Source: Iris pallida (taxonomy: Eukaryota; Streptophyta; Magnoliopsida; Asparagales; Iridaceae). From it: a stretch of DNA of 64,000 nucleotides. Where the stretch lies: contig JANAVB010031417.1 of NCBI GenBank assembly GCA_029216955.1, positions 22,821,917 to 22,885,916 on the forward strand. The letters run 5' to 3'. A program made the position numbers and the translations under genes. Position 1 is the stretch's first letter, and each line of letters opens with the position of its first letter. Under the pieces are notes generated by a model. That model worked only from the letters and a program-made list of their open reading frames with translations. It was not told where the DNA came from and did not search any database. Below, piece after piece: positions 57,591-64,000 of this stretch.

Positions 57591-57877
57591 CTGGATTCCG
57601 GTTGCTTTGACTTGCGTGTCATCTCTTCGAGAATCTTCGTGGAGGGATTGAGAATCAAATTGTGATGGAGAAGAAGAAATTAGGGTTTAGGAGAGGGAGA
57701 GGGAGAGGGAGAGAGCTTTCTTTCTTTTCTTCTTGAGGAGAGAGAGTCAAGAATGAAAATGAGAGTAAATTTTTTGGTTTGGGGGGTTGGGCTGCCCCTA
57801 GCAATTTTTGGGTGCCCCCTAGCAATTTTTCCACATTCATGGGCTGCCCCAAGTAAGGGCTGCCTCCAAGCATTTTT

Positions 57878-57899
57878 GGTGGTGCCCATAGAAAAAACC
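57878..57899 (-). repeat. MULE right terminal inverted repeat
   Basis: Inverted match of 29352-29373 with one mismatch. Subterminal CCCCTAGCAA motifs lie at about 57795 and 57815. Confidence 0.8.
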
Positions 57900-57983
57900 T
57901 AAGTCAATAGTAATATAATAGAGAAAAAAAATTGGGGGTAAACTTTTCTGGATTCTGTTGCTACCATGGGCCTTACACAATTG

Positions 57984-57988
57984 ATTGG
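57984..57988. repeat. Target site duplication of solo LTR E (ATTGG)
   Basis: ATTGG at 57984-57988 and at 60621-60625, directly outside TGTCAC and GTGACA. Confidence 0.95.
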
Positions 57989-60620
57989 TGTCACCCCCAT
58001 TTCCTGTATTACGTATTTATGCTCGTATTTGATTTTGGCACGTATTTTAATTTTCTCGACTTGCGGATTTTGGTTTCCCGTAAATGGGTTTTGGACCATG
58101 GCTTGGTTTTATTTTATGGAAGTTGGTTTGGTTTGGTTCATCATGAGTGGAAAACTTTAACCTACACTCTACCCTCAACACAACACAACCACCCTCATTA
58201 TATCTCAACCAAACTTTCTCTCTCCTCATTATTTCCATTAATTTTCTTCTTCTTCCTTCTTCCACACAACTCCCCAACCCATAGGCAAGTGCACCTTGCC
58301 ATCAAATAAGCACCACTTTTTATTTGTCCATTAGCTAGATTAGGCCATGGAGAACAACTTTAGAACTTGATATTTTGTGATTTGGAGTTTCCTTTGTTCT
58401 AGATCTAGGTTTTTACCATTTTCGAAATTCCTTGGTTTTGATCTATTTAACTTTGATTTTGCATGTTTTGATGCTTCCATGTGGAAGAGAATTCGATTTT
58501 ACTCAAGTTAGAACTTTGAAAATCTAGATTTGGTTTTGTTTGGCTAAGTTATGAAGATTTGAAGTTTTTGATGTTCTTGAGGAGTTCATCTCAGCCTTGG
58601 TGCAGGCTCTCGGCCAGTGCCTTTAGCACCTGACCGTTTGCGCACCCCGGCCTGTACTCTTTAGCGCATGGCCGATTGCGCGCAGGCTCAGCCAGTGCTT
58701 TGCGCTGCGCTGGATTGCGCTGGCGCAAGCTAGCCATGCGCAATCCAGCCATACGCAAAGTAACTCCTGCAAACCGCCCCTGCGCAATCGACCATTGCGC
58801 AATCCACCCCTGCGCAATCTATCCATGCGCCATCCATCCCTGCGCAACCTGATCCCGCGCAATCCATCTGCTGCGCAACTCACCCTGCACACTTGGCACC
58901 CTGCGCAGTTGGTACCCTGCGCAACTCACCCTGCGCACTTGGCACCCTGCGCAGTGCATACCCTGCATAACCTACTTGTCTATGATGAATTTGTTATTTC
59001 TTGATCTTGGCTCTTCTATAGTCCTATATATATTGATATTGTATTAGATATTTTACGCCCATTTTATATCCTTACGCCTTTTGTCATGAACTTGATCTTA
59101 CTTAATATGTTTGGAATGACTATTGTACATGGCATGGTATGACAAGGAACTAGCATAACATGACAGTGACCCGTAGTGGTGCCTCCTGACAACCAGACTT
59201 GATAGTGGCCCGTCGTGGCGCACTCCTAACAAGCACCCTGACATGATTTATCTTGATAACTTGATAGTGGCCCGTGGCGGCGCACTCCTGACTTGACTTG
59301 ACTTGTAACTTATAATTAACTCGTATAATCAACTTGACACCGTGGGTGTTCCTGCTTGCTTGTTTGTACAATCCACTTGTCTTGTCTTGCATCATGTCTA
59401 GGATGCGACTTCCTGGGTACCACGGCCAGGGACTCGCGCTAAATTGGATTAGGCTAATTCTTAGATCAAACTAGAACATGGAGAATTCCCAATCACAGGC
59501 AATCTCTTTATCTGGGCGCTTTAATGGACTTGTAGCTTGCCGACGAGTAGAGCACATTTCCAGCACACTGTCATGTGTTGCACCCTCTAAGTCACCTAAG
59601 GGTACATTTGTCTCCCGGACTATGTACCCACCTATAACTCTCAACCCGCGGAAGGATAACTGGGTAGTCTGCAGGGCTTGGGACTGGGAGTTTCTCACTT
59701 GCATCTTATTAGTAATTAAGGCTTGTGATAACCCTAGTTAGTTAAAGTAAAGCCGTAGTACTTGCTTGGCCGATTGTGAATGGATGGTGTCCAGCCTTGT
59801 CTAAGTCTTGTCTAGCTCCAGTACCTGCTATCTCCTGAGCATGTTTGTTTTACTTATCTTAACGATAAATGGGTAGAGACAGTGAGCTATTCAGGCGAAG
59901 GGGTACAATCCCGGTCCTTGTTTGGTTTAAGGATTGTAACCTGGCTCCCGGAATGGTTCCACGTCCCTAGTCGTTTATCGCCCTGTGTACTTTACTACTT
60001 GTACTTTCTTTTATTCTTTATGTTCTGATATGCTGGCTTTTGTTCTTATTTGTGGCCTCCTTTGTGGCACTTGCTCTTTCTGGGGTTTGACCCAGCTGGT
60101 TTTGTGTGGCCAGATTTCGGAGCAGCTCCGAGGATCTACCAAGCTTCCAGCCCAATGGTGACAACTAGACGGAACCCGGGCAAGAGTGGGTTTTCCTTTT
60201 TGTTTCACCCACTTATATGTAAATTTATTCTTTTGAGGCATTTAGCCGACGAGCACCTGTTAGCTCGATGCAAATTTACTTACTGTCTGCCTACGGGCTG
60301 TAAACATGATTAACAAATCCTAGGGTTGATCATGTATGACTGAACTCTTGCTAGTCCTATCATTTTGTACGACTAGCTTCATGATCATCCAATATGTAAT
60401 ATTTGGGACGCCTTTTATATATTTGATGCTCTAACATCTTGCAACTCTGTTAATTGCTTGAAATTGAGACAATAGGCTTGACCTTAAGAGACTGCTGGCT
60501 TGTAGTAAACCCTCATATCTAGACAGCCGTGACCGTATAGTTGAGATGTATTCTATTTCAATATACGTAGCTGGCTATGTCTGCCTCCGCTCTCCAGTAT
60601 TCTGGTTCTGGGGCGTGACA
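57989..60620 (+). mobile_element. Solo LTR 'E', 2,632 bp, related to elements A and F
   Basis: It starts TGTCACCCCCATTTCC and ends TTCTGGTTCTGGGGCGTGACA-type sequence, i.e. the reverse orientation of A's LTRs, flanked by a perfect ATTGG duplication. There is no internal region. A solo LTR with target duplication normally results from recombination between the two LTRs of one element. It keeps the sense-strand block TTTTATATCCTTACGCC (about 59070) downstream of its own tandem array. Confidence 0.95.
58612..58972. repeat. TGCGCA-rich array in solo LTR E
   Basis: More than a dozen irregular units carry the 6-bp palindrome TGCGCA, spaced 12-22 bp apart, with a more regular part near 58890-58960 (CTGCGCAACTCACC, CTGCGCACTTGGCACC). 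It occupies the LTR position held by CGTGA/TCACG arrays in A and F. Confidence 0.85.
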
Positions 60621-60625
60621 ATTGG

Positions 60626-61294
60626 AATAGTTGGAAGCAAAATATAGGGGGAAAGAAAAACTGGATTTTCATCATATGCCACTTAGAACTTGACAATATC
60701 AAAGAGCATCAACTGAAGGGCACTCGAATAACTGGGAATTTGTTAAATTTGCTGATATTTGTCAATTTTCATGGGTTTTGGGTGATGGGCCAGAGAAAAT
60801 GTCTCGGTTGCATATCGTCGCCGGTGCATAGAATAGACAATAATGCTAAGTTTACTACTAAATTCTTACAATCTTCTTGCAATCCACTCACCTCCTGCTA
60901 GCATGGTTTCACCCGGCCCCACCCGGTCCCACCTATAACCAATAAAAGTTGACCACGTGGCCGATTGTCTTGGTTATAAGGGGTTGTAATTGTAACATTT
61001 TCCTATAATAGAAGGCCCGTTGTACATCTTGGAAGTTGGATCGACGCGGTCTTTTTTGTTAGAAGGTCGAGCTCCAGCATAAATGGAGGTGCCAGCTCAA
61101 ATCTTGGCTAGCAATACTGGTCCTAGGCAATAAATGCTGATTTGGTAAAAGGAAAATACAGCACCTCTTTTTTTTAATTAGTTTCTTCAATTCAACTCAT
61201 CTAAAAGAGTCAATGTGTCATGTCCTCTCTTTGGAAGTTTTTTAAAAAAAAGAAAAAAGAAAAAAGCACACCTAGTAAAATTGGTTTATGTGAA
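60626..61294. other. Flank between solo LTR E and the Helitron
   Basis: Unique sequence, nothing recognised. It contains a poly-A/G stretch near 61240-61266. Confidence 0.45.
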
Positions 61295-61322
61295 CTAGTA
61301 TGTCACCCGTACGATGCACGGT
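61295..61322 (-). other. Helitron 3' terminus with hairpin
   Basis: Minus strand CCGT-GCATCGT-ACGG forms the hairpin (plus 61308-61322), followed by GTGACATA and CTAG (61295-61298). The next minus-strand base is T. Confidence 0.75.
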
Positions 61323-61641
61323 TTGTATATTTAATACTGTTTTATTTTAAAAACAAATAAGTGAATGTTCTTGATATTTATATAACATTTGAAATTAAAA
61401 CAAAAGTTAGAATAAATTCAATTTTGAATTACATAAAAGATAACATTATATTAATATGATTATGAACGAATTAAATTTTAACAACGTAATTATCATTAGT
61501 ACTATTTGTGTAATTCACAAAATATCTTAGACCAAAATATTAATATGATTATGAACGAATTATAACAATATATACCTCAACGTAAATAAAATTATACGAT
61601 AAAGTCTATTTTGATGACATAAAAGATAACATTTGTCTTTA

Positions 61642-64000
61642 TTACAAATTCTGAAATACTTCCTTATACACAACATTTGTTGTTGAATTACATTGATCTC
61701 TATCTTCACTGCATATTAAAATCTTCAATCCTTTCTTACTTGTTACCCTTGAAACAACAACATATAACTGTCCATGACTAAAAACGGGATTCTTCAAGAA
61801 AAGTCCAACATGAGAAAGTGATTGACCTTGACTTTTGTTTATTGTCGTTGCATAAGAAACAATCAAGGGATATTGTCTTCTTTGAAATTTGAAAGGCAAT
61901 CTTGGATCAGAAGGTGTCAATGACATTCTTGGAATCAAAACTTTATTACCAGCATTGTCTCCACAAAGAATCTTTGCTTCAAGAATAACACGATTGCCTA
62001 ATTTTGTAATCAGCAATCTAGTACCATTACATAGCCCAGCTGAATGATCTATATTTCTTAATAACATTACTGGGGTACCAACTTTCAATTTTAACTCGTA
62101 TTCGGCACACCTGAACATTTAATACTATTCAAGAACTCTGGAGTGTGAACATCTGATAATAAGTCAACATTGGCATCTGACTTGGATGGACTATCAGAAC
62201 TTAAATATGTGCTTGTGTTACCAGAATTCAGTGAGATCATATACTCATTTACAGACTCGACAGCATCAAGAGTTGGCGCTAATATAGCTCTATCCTTCAA
62301 GAAATCCGGATCGATGACAAAATTCGCAAAAGAAGGATATGTGCTCTCAACAATTGTTTGCAGTGGATCATTTGCATTACTAAGTAAAACATCACTTGGA
62401 ATATCGATACTTGCACAACCATCATTATGCCCTCCAAGTGTTCCATCTCCTATACTTGCAATCCATTCAGAAAACCGTTTGAGCTCTTCACTTTCAGATG
62501 TTGTGCTACAACCTTGAAGTCTCATGTTTTTTGTCAACCTCAAAACTTTGCAGTTTTGCCAAATATAAGAAGAATTTATAGTTGCATGAACTATATCTTG
62601 TCTACTACCTTTCGGAATTACAGGCAATATTTGACGAAAATCTCCTCTGAAGACAATTGTTTTCCTCCAAATGATGTCTCAGAACTGAGTGGATTGCTAA
62701 ATTGCATTATATCTCTAAGCGATCTATCCAACGCTTCAAAGAAATATCGGTGCATCATTGGCGCTTCATCCCAAATTATAAGTTTGCACCTAACAATTAG
62801 TTCTGTAAGTTGACTTTCTTGTTTGATATTGCATGTTGAATCCTCATTTACATTTATTGGAATAGCAAACCTTGAATGAGCTGTTCGTCCACCAGGCAAC
62901 AGAAGTGATGCTATCCCACTTGAAGCCACATTTAGAACAATTTCTCCCTTAGATCTCAAGCATGCAGATAATGTTTTCCAAATGAACGTTTTTTTAGTAC
63001 CGCCATATCCGTATAAAAAGAAAACACCACCATTTGTAGAATTAACAGCATCCATTATTATGTCGTAAACATATTGTTGTTCATCATTCAAGCGAGCAAG
63101 TAGGTGTACGTGTTCTTCTGCTAGAGCCGTTCTATCATAATTTAATTCATCATGCACCAATCTATTTGTAGTATTTGATAAGGAGTCCATGTTTGAAAAT
63201 GGCATTGATGGAAATTCTCGCAAACTTCTACCACAATTCCTCAATAACTTTTCAATCTCAACCAAAGCGTGATTTTGAATGTCATCTTCACTCATAAGCA
63301 AATCTAGAATTAAAGAGAGAGAATATGTTGTAATTAATTTTAAAGCTATATTAACGATCAAATAATATGCAAAACACAAATTAAACTTAAAAATAGGAAA
63401 GAAACATTTTACCTTGGTCGTGCAACGCAATTCGTTGATTATATAAACATCATCCGATAAGTATGTCCAACACTTGTTCCAAAGTAATTCAGGCCGACTT
63501 ATAGAGCCAGATGACAATAATGTCACAAATAAATTTCTCAAAGAATATGCAGATGCCCAATAACTTGCCTCAATAATACCATCGATATACTCATCATCAT
63601 CCTCCAATAATCCTAAGACATAGCAAGCTTCACGATATGACTCGTAATGAATACCATTGACTTTCTTAATATCATCATAGCATTTAGGTCCACGGACGAT
63701 ATTGAGAAGACATCTTAAATGGTACATCTCACTGCAACCAGGTGGAACATAAAAAATTTGACCTAATGAGAAACATTTTTTTCTCGGAGTCCACTCTCTA
63801 GTCTTCTGTTTCCAAACAAATTTTTGTGGAAATTCTGCATATGTGAGATTTTTTGCCTCTGGATATCGCTTGCGCTTCAAACCAAGCTAAGAACATGCTT
63901 TCATTCACACTGACACGATCAATAATGGTATCAATAGCATCTGCGTCTGAGAAAATAATAGGCTGCTCGTCGGGTAAGTGAAAGCTAAGTCGCTCAACAG
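61642..64000 (-). pseudogene. Helitron helicase (Pif1-like domain of RepHel), partial and decayed
   Basis: Helicase motifs in order from the right: an N-terminal block (RLSFHLPDEQPIIF, MFLAWFEA), LTYAEFPQKFVW, Walker A (GYGGTKKTF), Walker B (LIIWDEAPM), [24 protein letters not shown] and [24 protein letters not shown]...VVSRV. It is the C-terminal half of a RepHel protein that would unwind DNA during rolling-circle transposition. It is broken: frame changes at about 63868, about 62660 (one A missing in the run after GGAGG) and about 62099. Walker A has Lys where Gly normally precedes the catalytic Lys. A T-rich, GT/AG-bounded stretch (about 63306-63412) is probably an intron that happens to be open. 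The gene continues past the window edge. Confidence 0.87.

Larger units (their letters stand above)
55002..57622 (-). pseudogene. Plant mobile domain (PMD) gene of the MULE, broken
   Basis: Recognisable exons on the minus strand: 57622-57591 (MTRKSKQPES, donor GTACGT); from 57164 (acceptor TGCAG), a Lys/Arg and Asp-rich low-complexity segment with repeated GPSEEV; from about 56695, the PMD core RTYRIFRAVSHGKKTVSW then FHLPAGEMTITLDDVYQILELPVTG, GSGILANLYRELG; then AWIYEHFSML...WRPSQLETKNW, FWNPYRDLRELNREVQPVSLFHGMITCYEITEPYMSDRVLRQFG; and a last exon 55160-55002 ending RSNARHDM. Several introns have GT/AG ends in matching phase. FHLP.GEMT.TL.DV is the PMD hallmark; host members include MAIN and MAIL1, while others travel with transposons. 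Damage: a one-base frameshift at about 56534 and Trp-to-stop changes at 56516-56518 (TGA), 56085-56087 (TAG) and 55429-55431 (TGA). Exon edges at about 56390 and 56800 are unclear. Confidence 0.82.
29352..57899. mobile_element. Mutator-like element (MULE) with transposase-OTU and PMD genes, interrupted by elements C and D
   Basis: The ends carry 22-bp inverted repeats (GGTTTTTTCTA...) that match at 21 of 22 positions. Motifs TTGCTAGGGGC lie just inside both ends, twice each. Removing C and D with one copy of each target duplication leaves about 7.8 kb. Inside are a plus-strand transposase-OTU gene starting near the left end and a minus-strand PMD gene starting near the right end, i.e. convergent. 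Palindromes built from AGGACTGCCA/TGGCAGTCCT occur in the first intron of each gene and between their 3' ends. A target duplication is not clean: the flanks share TAAG (29346-29349 and 57900-57903), perhaps a decayed TAAGTCAA. The element is dead, with stops in both genes. Confidence 0.8.
61295..64000 (-). mobile_element. Helitron, 3' part, running off the window
   Basis: On the minus strand the element ends ...CCGTGCATCGTACGG, then a short gap, then CATACTAG followed by T. This has the CTRR end, the hairpin about ten bases before it, and the following T expected of plant Helitrons. A Pif1-like helicase pseudogene lies upstream in the same orientation. The Rep part and the 5' TC end would lie beyond 64000. 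Confidence 0.82.

Noticed and set aside
29343..57908. Clean 9-bp target duplication for the MULE
   Set aside because: The flanks CACTAAGAA and TAAGTCAAT share only TAAG; a decayed duplication is possible but not supported enough to annotate.

Overview
The window is plant (angiosperm) nuclear DNA, almost entirely made of nested transposable elements. The evidence is Ty3/gypsy chromovirus retrotransposons, a Mutator-like element (MULE) with a plant mobile domain gene, a Helitron, and one host gene of the plant-specific ankyrin plus tandem CCCH zinc-finger family. I cannot name the species. No bacterial-type features are present.

Layout, left to right. (1) 1-1440: truncated LTR (here 'F'). (2) 2153-20733: full-length Tekay/Del-like chromovirus 'B' on the minus strand, flanked by TATTG target duplications. 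Its gag-pol is one reading frame broken by five stops. Its left LTR is split by a second, pol-less, gag-carrying element 'A' (2279-9746, target duplication CTACG). (3) 20739-25705: the host gene, an intronless CCCH/ankyrin CDS at 22189-24441 on the plus strand with a probable 5'UTR intron. (4) 25706-26835: a 1.1 kb foldback element with 21-nt palindromic modules and a poly-C tract. (5) 29352-57899: a MULE bounded by 22-bp inverted repeats (21/22 identical). About 7.8 kb is its own sequence; the rest is two inserted LARD-like retroelements, 'C' (31385-42378, minus, target duplication ACGAC) and 'D' (45047-54775, plus, target duplication AGATT). (6) 57989-60620: solo LTR 'E' (target duplication ATTGG), related to A. 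(7) 61295-64000: 3' half of a Helitron with a decayed Pif1-like helicase, running off the window.

The most unusual object is the MULE. With C and D removed it has two convergent genes, each starting near one terminal inverted repeat. The left gene encodes a FAR1-type zinc finger, a MULE transposase, a SWIM finger and an OTU-like protease domain. The right gene encodes a plant mobile domain (PMD) protein. The layout recalls maize MuDR (mudrA/mudrB). The first intron of each gene, and the space between their 3' ends, carry long palindromes built from the same half-site (AGGACTGCCA / TGGCAGTCCT). Both genes are now broken by stops, and the PMD gene also by at least one frameshift.

Among the retroelements, LTRs F, A, B and E each carry a GC-rich tandem array of short palindromes on the promoter side of the LTR, with different sequences in different subfamilies. 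The array differs sharply in copy number between the two LTRs of element A (14 versus 2). LTRs of C and D carry TTGAC (W-box core) clusters. All four internal elements share a block just after the LTR. Most stops in B and in the PMD gene are Trp codons turned into TGA/TAG, as expected from cytosine deamination in silenced DNA. Relative ages follow from nesting: B is older than A, and the MULE is older than C and D.
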